Shown one piece after another: positions 41,568 to 50,679 of a stretch of 64,000 nucleotides of DNA. Location of the stretch: positions 185,308-249,307 of the forward strand of contig JBBSAM010000003.1 in assembly GCA_038252255.1 (NCBI GenBank), written 5' to 3'. Position 1 is the stretch's first letter. Every line of letters starts with the position of its first letter. The DNA comes from Chersky-806 sp038252255 (lineage in GTDB: Bacteria; Actinomycetota; Acidimicrobiia; IMCC26256; JAENVU01). Under the pieces are notes generated by a model. It was not told the origin of the DNA. It saw only the letters and a program-made list of their open reading frames with translations, and searched no databases. A program made the position numbers and the translations under genes.

Positions 41568-42728
41568 TCAGGTCGAGGGGGTACCGCCCGCGAGTGGGCA
41601 CGGTGCGAGCACCTGCAGCGCGGTGCTCGCACCGGGGAAGGAGTTGTCCGCGACCATGAGGTTGCACACTCGGTCGAGCGAGATCGCCGGGACCCCACCG
41701 ACCGCCTGGGTGTTGCGCTGGATCTCCACACCGTCGAGGTTGGTCAGCTGGATGAGCCCCGGCTGTGCGGCGCCCGAGGGAGGACGCGCAGTACCGGTCC
41801 CGACGTTGTCCAGGATGTGCACGCCGCGGCGGAGCTGCCTGGTGAAGCCGGCTGCGACGGATACCCCGTTGCCGCCGTCGACCCGGTTGCCCTGGAGCCA
41901 AACGTCGTTGACCCCGGGTCCACCACCGACCGCCGCGAGCAGGAAGTTCGTGTAGCTGCCGACGCGGTTCGCCTGGAGGCGCACGTGCTCGGCCCGGGCG
42001 CGGCCGATCGGCTCGAGGTCGAAGACGGAACGCGCGACATCCCGGATGTCGTTGTCCTCGACAACCACATCATGTGCGTTGACGATCGCGATGCCCTGGC
42101 GACCGCTGCGCAAGAAGGTGCCGCGCCGGATGGTGACGTTGCTCGAGGCACCCGTGATCCAGACGAAGTCGCCGTAGGTGTCCTGAATCCGCATCGAGTC
42201 GAGAACGATGTTGCTCGAGCGCGAGATCGCGACTCCGGCCTGGCCCTCGAGCGCGGGTACGTAGGCCGCGGGCGTCGCTCCGGCGTTGGGATTGGCTCCT
42301 TGCACGGTGAGGTCGCGCAGCGTCACGTTGGTGCTCTTGCGGATGTGCCAGTGCTCGCGCCGCCGGGGCCAAGCGGAGCGGTATCCGGCCCGCGGCGGCG
42401 CGCCCCCGCTGCCGTCGGTCAGGGCGAAGACCGTCGAGCCGTTCCCTTCGATCGTGAGATCGTGCCGGTCGAGAAGGAACAGCACACCTTCGACCCGGTA
42501 CCGGCCTCGCGACGGGAACATGACGGTGGTGCCCGGCGCCAGGCCCGCGAAGAACGCGTTGAGTGGCCCGGTCACGTCGGACGCCCCCGTGCGGTCGATC
42601 GTGCTCGGTACCGGTACCACCGTCGCCGCGCCGACAGGTCCGATCTCTGCCATCGGCGCGACGGTGCCGAGGGCGAGCAGCGCGACGAAGAGGAGGGCCG
42701 GCCTTCGTAGTCTTCCCGAGCGGTTCAT
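41568..42728 (-). CDS. Secreted right-handed beta-helix protein (second copy type)
   Basis: The 386-aa protein has a signal peptide (LLFVALLALGTVAPMAEIG) and then IDRTGASDVTGPLNAFFAGL...GRYRVEGVLFLLDRHDL, the start of a pectate-lyase-like or phage-tailspike-like beta-helix. Helical turns follow (NVTLRDLTVQGAN, NIVLDSMRIQDT, VTIRRGTFLRSGRQ, DVVVEDNDIRD, DGVEIQRNTQ). It resembles its neighbour in fold but not sequence. Start ATG 42728; a GTG one codon before is possible. Both likely sit at the cell surface or are released. No catalytic site is clear, so glycan binding or hydrolysis are equally possible. Confidence 0.8.
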   Translation of the reverse strand: MNRSGRLRRPALLFVALLALGTVAPMAEIGPVGAATVVPVPSTIDRTGASDVTGPLNAFFAGLAPGTTVMFPSRGRYRVEGVLFLLDRHDLTIEGNGSTVFALTDGSGGAPPRAGYRSAWPRRREHWHIRKSTNVTLRDLTVQGANPNAGATPAAYVPALEGQAGVAISRSSNIVLDSMRIQDTYGDFVWITGASSNVTIRRGTFLRSGRQGIAIVNAHDVVVEDNDIRDVARSVFDLEPIGRARAEHVRLQANRVGSYTNFLLAAVGGGPGVNDVWLQGNRVDGGNGVSVAAGFTRQLRRGVHILDNVGTGTARPPSGAAQPGLIQLTNLDGVEIQRNTQAVGGVPAISLDRVCNLMVADNSFPGASTALQVLAPCPLAGGTPST

Positions 42729-42923
42729 CACGACGCCCAGTGGTAACAGAACCACCTCGAGTGCGTCGACGGGCAGTCATCGCATTCCATGAATTGGCCA
42801 CAGTGCGTGGCTGCGGTCCTGTCCGTGCCGACCGTTTCGCGTCCTTCCCGCCCTCGTGTGGCGGATCCTCGCGAGTCGCGGGATCGCCAACGAGGCGCAC
42901 ACTCGCGGTCAGCCCGCCGGCGG

Positions 42924-45900
42924 TCAGCAGGCCGGGAGCGTTCCGGCCAGCCGGTGTGCTCGGATCCGGGCCGCGGTGAGAGCCGCCGGGTAGAACGCCA
43001 CTTCGTCGAGCTGCCCCAGGAAGGTGTGCGCAGCCTCGACGCTGCCCGACGTCGAGCCCTGATCCTGGCCCAGCACCAACGAGCCGTTCGCCGCGAGCGA
43101 CGCTCCCGGCCGCACCGAGCCCCAGTACGCCAACGCGCCGTCCTTGTAGACCCGCAACGTGCCCCCGATCGAGCGCCACGTCACCGCGACGTGATGCCAC
43201 GAGCCATCGTTCAACGCAACTCCCGTGTCAATCCGCGTGCCCTTCACGTACACCGCCAACGCTCGCGGGTCACGGATCTGAAACTCCTCCGGAGAGCGGC
43301 TCGTCCCGTACGAGACGATTCCCGCGTCCCAGGTCGTCTTCGGCGTCTTCAACCACAAGTCCGTGCTGAGCGCCGTCCCCGAAACTCCAGACGCTCCGCT
43401 CGCGCGCACCGCGTCATTCGATCCGTCGAACGATGCGACCGTGTTCGCATCGCTGCTCAACGAGTGCTGCTGACGCAGCGCCACCCCACCGACGTAGATT
43501 CCCGGACGGTTGTTCCCTGAAGCATCCGCCGCCGCCGTACCGCTCGACTCCCCCAACCGCCAGTACACCGACGGCCCATCGGCCGACACCGAGCCCGAAT
43601 ACGTCGTCGTCCTGCACACCCCGTTGTAGGCCGCCGTATAGATCTTGTCGGTCTTCGGCACGTTGATCGTGTGCGTCGCCGCCCCACCTCCCGACCAGCT
43701 CGCGAAGGCGTAGCTGATTCCCCCGACGGTCTGGGTCAGCGGCGCGTTGAGCTGCACCTGCGAGTTCACGACCCAGGACTGGCTGAACGGTGTCGGAGGG
43801 CTCTGTTCGGACCCGGCGGCGACTGCGACACCCTCGGGGTTGCTGTGGATCGTAAGTGACGCCGTCGACGGGTCGATGCGACGGACGACGCTCGCGGTCG
43901 CGCCGACTGCGTCGGTCGCGGTCAAGGTGAGCTCGATGTACGACGGCGCCTGGTGATCCGGTGCCGCGATCGTGCCGCCGACCCCGGTGCGCGTGGCCAG
44001 CGGATGTTGGTGGCAGCCCAACGCGCTGCAATGGCCGAGCACGATGTTCCACGAGAGCCGCGCGGGCGGCTCGGTGCCGTCCTGGGTGTCACTCGCACTG
44101 CCGGCGAAGCTGATGGTGTCCCCCGCTTTCCAGCCGAGGCTCGCGACCGGAGTGGAGATGACCGGCACCGGAGGCGTGTTCCCCGCGCCGGCGGTCACCG
44201 GCCCCGTGGCGGCCGACAACGATGCGCTGCTCCCGCCCGAGTTGGCCGCGGTGACCCGCACGCGCAGCTTCGCGCCCTGATCGGTCAGCTGCGGCGAGTA
44301 GCTCGTTCGCGTCGCGCCCGAGATATCGGAGCAGCTCGTGCTCGTAGCGCACCGTTGCCACTGGCGCGAGTAGGTGATCGGTGCCGACCCGGTCCAGGTT
44401 CCCGTCGACGAGCTCAGGGTCCCGCCGATCCGAGGCATGCCGGTGATCGTCGGCGGGCCGGTGCTCACCGGGCCGTTCACGGTCGTGACCGAGATCGTCA
44501 CCGGTGCGCTCGTGCTCGACAGACCACCGGCATCGGTCACCATCAGGCGTGCCTGATAGCTGCCGCCGGTCGCGTACGTCACGGTCGGCGTGCGGCCGGT
44601 GGCATCTCCGAATGTGCCGTTGCCGTCGGTGTCCCATGAATAGGTGAGCGTGTCGCCGTCGGGGTCCGAAGACGCGGACCCGTTCAGCCGAACCGCCAAC
44701 GGGGCTGATCCCGATGTCGGCGTCGCGCTCGCCACCGCGATCGGCGGGCGGTTCGACGACGCGTACGAGATGCGATTCACCGTCCCGGTTCCGATGTCGA
44801 CGTAGAAGATGTCCTTCGAGATCGGGTCGGCCTCGATATCGACCGGGTAAGGATTGTCGGCGTCGTCGATGAAGGTCCGCGTGGTCGACGGGTCCGGGAG
44901 ACCGTTCGCACCAGCGGTCATGACGTAGAGGCAGTTGCGCGCCTGATCGCCGAAGAACAGTGCGTTCGAATACGAGCCGGGATAGCGCGTGCCCGAGTAG
45001 AACGCGAGACCCGAGATCGCGGAGCCGTCGTTGAAGCCGCAGGTGTCGTTCGCGTTGACCGGCACATAGTGCTGGTAGGCCCAATACGCGGCGGTCGGCG
45101 GGTCGACCGTGTCGCTGTACAGCGCCGTGCACATGTTGAGATCGCGGAAGCCGGCGAGGTGCGTCTGGTTCTCCAGGCAGGGCCAGCCGAAGTTCGGTGC
45201 CCTGGTCGGCGTCGAGGTCGGGATCCGGTTGATCTCCTCCCAGTCGCCCAGGCCCACATCCCCGAGCCACGTCTCGGAAGTGCCCGGACGGGTCGTGAAA
45301 CGGAAGGGGTTCCGCAATCCGTAGGCCAGGATGCGCGATGCGTTCGACGAGGGTGACGAAGCGGTGTAGAGCGGGTTGCCGGGGACGCCGGCTGCGGTGT
45401 CCGGGTTGAGGCGGAGGATCGCGCCGTTGAGCACGCGCGGCTCACCGGCGGGACGCCGCGGACTCTGCGAGCGCAGCGACCCGCCCCGGGCGGTCGGCGA
45501 AGTGTTCGCGACGCCCACACCGCCGGGTGGATCGCCGCACGGGTTCTTCGGCGTCGGTGTACCGCCGAGAGTGCCCCCGAACTGGCCCCAGTCGGGGTTG
45601 TCGTAGCTCGCACCCTCGCCGCCACTGACGTAGAGGTACCCGTCCGGTCCGAACGCGAGGTGGCCGACCGAGTGACTGGTGAACTGCTGGCACCACTCAT
45701 TGTCGATCAGGACCTGCTCGGCACCGGCGGTGCCGTTGGCTTTCACCGGTATCCGGGAGAGCGTCCCCCCGACGACGCATCCGTCGGTGTGAGGGCCCGG
45801 CGGGGTGGGGCAGTCGTCGTGCCAGACGGGTGGGGTCTTCCCGGGAGGCGCGTCCTTCGCGTACAGCACGTAGACGAAGTCGTGGCCGGTGCCGTTGCCG

Positions 45901-46238
45901 AGGCGTGGGTCGACCGTCAGGCCGAGGAGCCCGCGGTCATAGGAGTTGAAGACACGCGACGAGAGGTCGATGAAGACGGTCCCGTTGTTGGACGACGCGC
46001 TGGGGTACACCCGGATCACGCCGTTCTTCTGCGCGACGTAGACCTTCCCGTCGGGCGAGAAGGCCAACGCCGTGGGCAGTGTGAGGCCCGTGAAGACCGC
46101 AGTCGAGCTGAATCCCGGCGGCAGGGCCGCGCCCGCTCGGTTCGTCGGCGCGATCGCGGTGACCAGCCCGGCGGCGAGCGCCAGCGTCACGGCGACGATG
46201 GCTCCCCTCCGGACCCGCGTCCGGATGCGAGCTCCCAC
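42924..46238 (-). CDS. Secreted mosaic PQQ-type sugar dehydrogenase with PKD, Ig and LamG modules
   Basis: The 1104-aa protein has a signal peptide, then a glucose/sorbosone-dehydrogenase beta-propeller (about 45-470; LPTALAFSPDGKVYVAQKNG, GHLAFGPDGYLYVSGGEG, LGDVGLGDWEEINR). Next come a PKD domain (about 500-585; ASSDPDGDTLTYSWDTDGNG), an Ig-like module (about 595-680), a PKD-like region with repeat-type tail, and a LamG/concanavalin domain (about 880-1104; DGSWHHVAVTWRS). Such proteins oxidise sugars outside the cell and bind polysaccharide or other surfaces. GTG 46238 has GGGAGG at good spacing. It is followed by the two beta-helix genes on the same strand. Confidence 0.82.
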   Translation of the reverse strand: MGARIRTRVRRGAIVAVTLALAAGLVTAIAPTNRAGAALPPGFSSTAVFTGLTLPTALAFSPDGKVYVAQKNGVIRVYPSASSNNGTVFIDLSSRVFNSYDRGLLGLTVDPRLGNGTGHDFVYVLYAKDAPPGKTPPVWHDDCPTPPGPHTDGCVVGGTLSRIPVKANGTAGAEQVLIDNEWCQQFTSHSVGHLAFGPDGYLYVSGGEGASYDNPDWGQFGGTLGGTPTPKNPCGDPPGGVGVANTSPTARGGSLRSQSPRRPAGEPRVLNGAILRLNPDTAAGVPGNPLYTASSPSSNASRILAYGLRNPFRFTTRPGTSETWLGDVGLGDWEEINRIPTSTPTRAPNFGWPCLENQTHLAGFRDLNMCTALYSDTVDPPTAAYWAYQHYVPVNANDTCGFNDGSAISGLAFYSGTRYPGSYSNALFFGDQARNCLYVMTAGANGLPDPSTTRTFIDDADNPYPVDIEADPISKDIFYVDIGTGTVNRISYASSNRPPIAVASATPTSGSAPLAVRLNGSASSDPDGDTLTYSWDTDGNGTFGDATGRTPTVTYATGGSYQARLMVTDAGGLSSTSAPVTISVTTVNGPVSTGPPTITGMPRIGGTLSSSTGTWTGSAPITYSRQWQRCATSTSCSDISGATRTSYSPQLTDQGAKLRVRVTAANSGGSSASLSAATGPVTAGAGNTPPVPVISTPVASLGWKAGDTISFAGSASDTQDGTEPPARLSWNIVLGHCSALGCHQHPLATRTGVGGTIAAPDHQAPSYIELTLTATDAVGATASVVRRIDPSTASLTIHSNPEGVAVAAGSEQSPPTPFSQSWVVNSQVQLNAPLTQTVGGISYAFASWSGGGAATHTINVPKTDKIYTAAYNGVCRTTTYSGSVSADGPSVYWRLGESSGTAAADASGNNRPGIYVGGVALRQQHSLSSDANTVASFDGSNDAVRASGASGVSGTALSTDLWLKTPKTTWDAGIVSYGTSRSPEEFQIRDPRALAVYVKGTRIDTGVALNDGSWHHVAVTWRSIGGTLRVYKDGALAYWGSVRPGASLAANGSLVLGQDQGSTSGSVEAAHTFLGQLDEVAFYPAALTAARIRAHRLAGTLPAC

Positions 46239-46289
46239 TGACCTACCTCCCGTCACCGCCGGCCCCGCTCGTCCGCTTCCGGACGAATA

Positions 46290-46328
46290 GTGCGTTATCT
46301 ACGCAAACACGTCGTAAGCGTAACGCAC
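46290..46328. promoter_or_regulatory. Nested inverted repeats upstream of the PQQ dehydrogenase gene
   Basis: GTGCGTTA (46290-46297) and TAACGCAC (46321-46328) are perfect 8-bp inverted repeats; inside, TACGC (46300-46304) pairs with GCGTA (46318-46322). The short A/T-rich patch between tatA and the dehydrogenase is a plausible operator/promoter. Confidence 0.45.
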
Positions 46329-46361
46329 CGGCACAAACGGCTTAGACGGGGCCAGACGCGC

Positions 46362-46559
46362 CTACGACGGCGAGTCGTCGCTCCCGGTCTTGGCATCGTC
46401 GGGCTCGGAGCGGCCCTCGTCGACGCCCTTGTGGAACTCATGGGAAGCCTGGCCGAGCGACCGGGCGAGCTGGGGGATCTTGGAGCTCCCGAACAGCAAC
46501 GCGATGAGCGCCAGCGGGACCAGGACCTCCCATCCGATGATCTCTCCGAGGATCGGCAT
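46362..46559 (-). CDS. tatA: Twin-arginine translocase subunit TatA
   Basis: The 65-aa protein has the TatA layout: short N-terminus, one helix (WEVLVPLALIALLFGSSK), the FGSSKIPQLARSLGQASHEF amphipathic helix, and an acidic, Ser/Asp-rich tail. TatA forms the pore of the pathway exporting folded proteins. ATG 46559 has AAGGAG 8 nt upstream. TatC and TatB are not in the window, so it is a stand-alone tatA. The next genes encode secreted proteins, but their signal peptides look Sec-type. Confidence 0.88.
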   Translation of the reverse strand: MPILGEIIGWEVLVPLALIALLFGSSKIPQLARSLGQASHEFHKGVDEGRSEPDDAKTGSDDSPS

Positions 46560-46751
46560 GATCGCGACTCCTTCGCTTCGAAGCGTTAGCCAGGCTACTC
46601 ATCTCTGGCTGGGCGATCGGCGCGGCGGCAACCCGGCAGGGGGTCATCTCGGCCGGCGTCGTCGACAGAAGTTCCTTCAGGGTGCCGTCAGATCGGTCGA
46701 CGCCACCTCCATGACGGAAGGTGTCGCACCCCGGAGAGCGACGATGCCGTG

Positions 46752-49397
46752 ATGCGGACGCGCGCCGGCCGCGGGCCGCCGCGGCCGCTATGGCTCGCGA
46801 GTGCCACCGTCGTGGCCGTACTTGTCGGTCTTCATTGGCTCGAACCAGATGGGGTCTGGGGCGAAGCCTTCTACCTGGCGGTGATCGTGGGCGCGGGAGT
46901 CAGCGCCCTCTTCGGAGCATGGCGACGGCCGCGCGAGACGAGAGTCCCGTGGAGCTGGATCGCGGTCGGTCTCTGCCTTTCCGCACTGGGCGATCTCACA
47001 TATGCCGTCTACGTGCATGTGCGAGGAGTGACACCGGACATCTCGGTCGCCGACGTTCCTTGGCTTGCCTCGTACGTCGGCTTGGTGATCGGTCTCCTCA
47101 TGCTGTTGCGCGCCAGGCGGCGCAACGACCGGAGCGACGTCGATGGTGTGATCGACATGGCAGTGGTCGGGGTGGTCGGACTCCTGGTCGTATGGCAAAC
47201 CGTCGTGCAGGCCACGATCAGCGATGCCTCTCTGCCGTTAGGCGTGCGCGCGGTCTGGGCGGCCTACCCGATTCTCGATGCCGCGCTTCTTGCGCTCGTG
47301 GTTCGAACCATGCTGAGCCGCGCTCCGGGAGCCACGCTCATCGCCGGGGGCGTCTCGTGCTGGCTCTTCTCCGACTTCTTCTACATGCTCTTCCCGAACT
47401 CGACTTCATGGTCCCGATGGTTGGACGCGGGGTGGATGGTCGGTGCCGCTCTCGTCGCCGCGTCGGTGTGGCAACGCGGCTCACGACGCGAGAAGGTGCA
47501 GCCGCGAGACACCGTTGGCGCCGGACGTATCGCACTCGCGATCGCGCCCTTGCTCGTGCCTGGTGTCATCGAAGTCGTAGCGTCGAGCCGCGGCGTCGAT
47601 CCGGATCCGGTGCCGATGTTGGCCGCGTCGATCGTGCTCGCCCTGCTCGCGTTCGCCCGTGCGCTGCGCCTCTTGGGCACCAAGAATCGCGTTCAGGCTG
47701 AGCTCCGAAGTGCGGAGCAGTACTTCCGAGCGCTCGTGCAGCGATCCTCCGACGCCGCGCTGGTGCTCGAGCCGGATGGCCGAGTGCGATACGTGAGCCC
47801 AGCCGTCATGGACCAGTTCGGATATCAGGTCGACGAGCTCCTCGGCCGAATCGGATGGGACCTCGTACATCCCGACGACCGCGCCCCGGCCATGGACTCC
47901 TTCGCCCCGATCATGGCCTCGCCCGGAGCACACGCCAGCGCGGAGCTGAGAATACGCGACGCGCGAGGAGAGTGGCGGTGGGTCGAGGAGGTCGTGACGA
48001 ACCTCATCGGCGATCCGGCGGTAGCGGGTCTCGTCGTCAACATCCGCGACATCTCGAGTCGCAAGGTGGCGGAACAGGATCTGACGCGGATGGCGCACTA
48101 CGACGTCCTCACCGGATTGCCGAACCGCTGGCTCCTTGCCGATGAGCTTCGAACGACCCTCGCCACCGGGACCGACCCGACCGCACTCCTCATCATCGAC
48201 CTCGACGAGTTCAAGTTCGTGAACGACTCTCGGGGTCATGCGGTTGGCGACCAACTGCTCCAAGCAGTCGCGAAGCGACTTCTAGGCGCGCTCTCTTCGT
48301 CAGACACCGTCGGGCGACTCGGAGGGGACGAGTTTGCGGTCATCTGTCGCGGCGTCGGCGACGCCTCCGCGGTGCAGGACCGAACCGCGGCAGTGGAGCG
48401 TGCCCTCGCCGAACCCGTCGAGCTGTCGGGTGGGGCGAGCTTCTCCATCACCGCCAGTGTTGGTATCGCGCTGGCCCACCCCGGCGAATCGCCGGAACGG
48501 CTCCTGCAGCAGGCTGACACCGCGATGTATGAGGCGAAGAGCCAAGGAACAGCGCAGTCGGCGACCTTCGACGAGCGGCTCCGTCAACGAGCCGAAGAAC
48601 GCCTCACCGTTCAAGAGGATCTCCGATCGGCGCTCCGGTCCGGGGAGCTCATGGTCCACTACCAGCCGGTGATCGACCTGACGACCGGCGCCATGGACGG
48701 GGTCGAGGCCCTGGTTCGGTGGCGACACCCGACTCGCGGGCTGCTCATGCCCGGAGATTTCATTCCCATCGCGGAGCGGTCCGAGCTGATCGATCGCATC
48801 GGAGCGTTCGTGCTCAATCAGGCCTGCACCGACGCCGCCTGGTGGGCTCGGTCCGGGCATCCTCTCTCGGTCGCGGTCAACATCTCTGCCACCCAGCTGC
48901 GACACGAAGCCATCGCGAGCACGATTCAAGAGGCCCTGTACGACAGTGGACTGCCGGCCCGTCTCCTCGTGCTCGAGATCACCGAGACGGCGTTGCTCCG
49001 GGGCGCCGAACGCGCGTTTCAAAACGTCGAAGCGTTCCGCTCGCTCGACGTGAAGGTCGCGCTCGATGACTTCGGGACCGGGTACAGCTCGCTCTCCTTC
49101 CTGAAGCGACTACCAGCCGACATCATCAAGATCGATCGCTCGTTCATCTCCGGGATCACTGAGGACGCCGTGGACCGGGACATCGCCGCCGCCATCATCG
49201 ATCTCGCTCTCGCGTTGAGGCGAACAGTGGTTGCCGAAGGTGTGGAGACCCCGGCCCAGCTGGCGGAGCTCCGGCGGCTCCGCTGCCCCCTGGCCCAGGG
49301 CTACCTGTGGTCGCCCGCTGTTCCGGCCGAGCAGGTCGTGGGTCTGCAAGCGAAGTTCGGTGCCGAGCGAGCGCAGCTCGAGCCCTCCTCTCGCTAG
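46752..49397 (+). CDS. Membrane c-di-GMP enzyme: MASE-like sensor, PAS, GGDEF, EAL
   Basis: The 881-aa protein has an N-terminal membrane sensor of about 8-9 helices (residues about 10-310), a PAS domain (about 325-440, FGYQVDELLGRIGWDLVHPDD), a diguanylate cyclase domain with intact RLGGDEF (about 520) and a phosphodiesterase EAL domain (about 620-875) with EAL (DGVEALVRW, about 650), plus VALDDFGTGYSSLSFLKRLP and KIDRSFI. Both active-site motifs are intact, so it could make or degrade c-di-GMP, with PAS/membrane input setting the balance. GTG 46749 is one codon earlier. Its stop shares CTAG with the convergent lysA stop. Confidence 0.9.
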   Translation: MRTRAGRGPPRPLWLASATVVAVLVGLHWLEPDGVWGEAFYLAVIVGAGVSALFGAWRRPRETRVPWSWIAVGLCLSALGDLTYAVYVHVRGVTPDISVADVPWLASYVGLVIGLLMLLRARRRNDRSDVDGVIDMAVVGVVGLLVVWQTVVQATISDASLPLGVRAVWAAYPILDAALLALVVRTMLSRAPGATLIAGGVSCWLFSDFFYMLFPNSTSWSRWLDAGWMVGAALVAASVWQRGSRREKVQPRDTVGAGRIALAIAPLLVPGVIEVVASSRGVDPDPVPMLAASIVLALLAFARALRLLGTKNRVQAELRSAEQYFRALVQRSSDAALVLEPDGRVRYVSPAVMDQFGYQVDELLGRIGWDLVHPDDRAPAMDSFAPIMASPGAHASAELRIRDARGEWRWVEEVVTNLIGDPAVAGLVVNIRDISSRKVAEQDLTRMAHYDVLTGLPNRWLLADELRTTLATGTDPTALLIIDLDEFKFVNDSRGHAVGDQLLQAVAKRLLGALSSSDTVGRLGGDEFAVICRGVGDASAVQDRTAAVERALAEPVELSGGASFSITASVGIALAHPGESPERLLQQADTAMYEAKSQGTAQSATFDERLRQRAEERLTVQEDLRSALRSGELMVHYQPVIDLTTGAMDGVEALVRWRHPTRGLLMPGDFIPIAERSELIDRIGAFVLNQACTDAAWWARSGHPLSVAVNISATQLRHEAIASTIQEALYDSGLPARLLVLEITETALLRGAERAFQNVEAFRSLDVKVALDDFGTGYSSLSFLKRLPADIIKIDRSFISGITEDAVDRDIAAAIIDLALALRRTVVAEGVETPAQLAELRRLRCPLAQGYLWSPAVPAEQVVGLQAKFGAERAQLEPSSR

Positions 49398-50656
49398 TCA
49401 TCGACGTCGCGCGCGAGCAGGTCCGCCCAGGTCTCCCGGCGCACCACGAGCCGGCTCGCGCCATCGCCCACGAAGACCACCGGTATGCGGCGGCTGCCGT
49501 TGTAGTTGTTGGCCATCGTGTGGCAGTACGCACCCGTCACCGGAATGCCGAGCAGATCCCCGACCTGCGGCTCTGCGATGGCGACACCGTCGACCAGGAC
49601 ATCGCCGCTCTCGCAGTGGCGGCCGACGACGCTGACGGTCTCGGTGCGGGCACCCGAGGCTCGATCGACCAGGCCGGCCTCGAACCGCTGGCCGTACAGG
49701 GACACTTCGAGGTTGTCACCCATTCCACCGTCGACCGCCACGAAGGTGCGAGCACCGCGCTTCACGGTGACGACCCGGTAGAGCGTCGCCGCCGCCGAGG
49801 CCACCATGCTTCGGCCGGGCTCGATGATCAGCTCGGCGCTCGCCGGTAGGTGTGCGCGTGCGGCACCGACCAGCGCGTCGAGGTAGTCCGGGACCGACGG
49901 CGGCTCGTCGCTGTACGTGTAGCGAACACCGAGTCCGCCGCCGAGGTCGTAGACGGGGAACTCGCCGAGCCCGGCAACCGCGCGAACAGCCTCGGCGAAC
50001 GGGTCGACCGCCAGGATCTGTGAACCGACGTGCACATGGAGTCCGCGCATGTGCAGCCGAGCGATCGATTCGATCCGCGAGATCAGCTTCACCGCGGCCG
50101 CCGGGGCCAGCCCGAACTTCGAGCTCTCGTGCCCCGTCAGCACATGGGCATGGGTGTCCGCCGTGACGCCGGGGATGATGCGAACGAGCACGTCTTGGGT
50201 CCGCCCCGTGGGTACGGTGGCCTCGAGCCGGTCGACGTCGTCTTCGTTGTCGACGACGACGAGCCCGATCCCGTGTTCGACGGCCATGGAGATCTCGGTG
50301 TCACTCTTGGCGTTTCCGTGCAGCACGAGCAGCGCCGGATCGACTCCCGCCTTGAGCGCGGTGACGATCTCCCCTCCCCCGGCCACGTCGAGCCCCAAAC
50401 CCTCCTCGACCATGACGCGCTGGACCGCGGTGCATGGAAACGCCTTCGAGGCGAACACGACCCGTGACCGCGGCCAACGCGCCGCGAGCTCCGAGGTGTA
50501 CTCGCGCGCCCTGGCCCGTAGCGCCGGCTCGGAGACGACCAGCGCGGGGGTTCCGTACTCGGTGGCGAGCGCGTCGGCCCGGCACCCACCGAGCAGGAGC
50601 ATGCCGTCCGCGCCGCGGATGGTTCCGGCGGGGAACAACGACAGGAGGTCATCCAT
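49394..50656 (-). CDS. lysA: Diaminopimelate decarboxylase LysA
   Basis: The 420-aa PLP enzyme converts meso-diaminopimelate to lysine in the last step of lysine synthesis. It shows the fold-type III pattern: VVFASKAFPCTAVQRVM (PLP-lysine in ASKAF), GLDVAGGGEIVTALKAG, HGNAKSDTEIS, LHVHVGSQI, YDLGGGLGVRY, IIEPGRSMV, VDGGMGDN, and the other-subunit Cys in VVGRHCESGDVL, then the C-terminal GAYCHTMANNYNGSRRIPVV. The length is normal. It is the downstream gene of a pair with the LigD-polymerase gene (23 bp apart). The convergent stop overlaps the GGDEF-EAL gene by 4 bp. Confidence 0.92.
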   Translation of the reverse strand: MDDLLSLFPAGTIRGADGMLLLGGCRADALATEYGTPALVVSEPALRARAREYTSELAARWPRSRVVFASKAFPCTAVQRVMVEEGLGLDVAGGGEIVTALKAGVDPALLVLHGNAKSDTEISMAVEHGIGLVVVDNEDDVDRLEATVPTGRTQDVLVRIIPGVTADTHAHVLTGHESSKFGLAPAAAVKLISRIESIARLHMRGLHVHVGSQILAVDPFAEAVRAVAGLGEFPVYDLGGGLGVRYTYSDEPPSVPDYLDALVGAARAHLPASAELIIEPGRSMVASAAATLYRVVTVKRGARTFVAVDGGMGDNLEVSLYGQRFEAGLVDRASGARTETVSVVGRHCESGDVLVDGVAIAEPQVGDLLGIPVTGAYCHTMANNYNGSRRIPVVFVGDGASRLVVRRETWADLLARDVDD

Positions 50657-50679
50657 GGTGAATCGTCACTCTCGCTGCC

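Noticed and set aside
42858..42887. Imperfect hairpin between the PQQ dehydrogenase gene and the beta-helix gene
   Set aside because: Pairing needs bulges on both arms and has no T-run; not strong enough to call a terminator.
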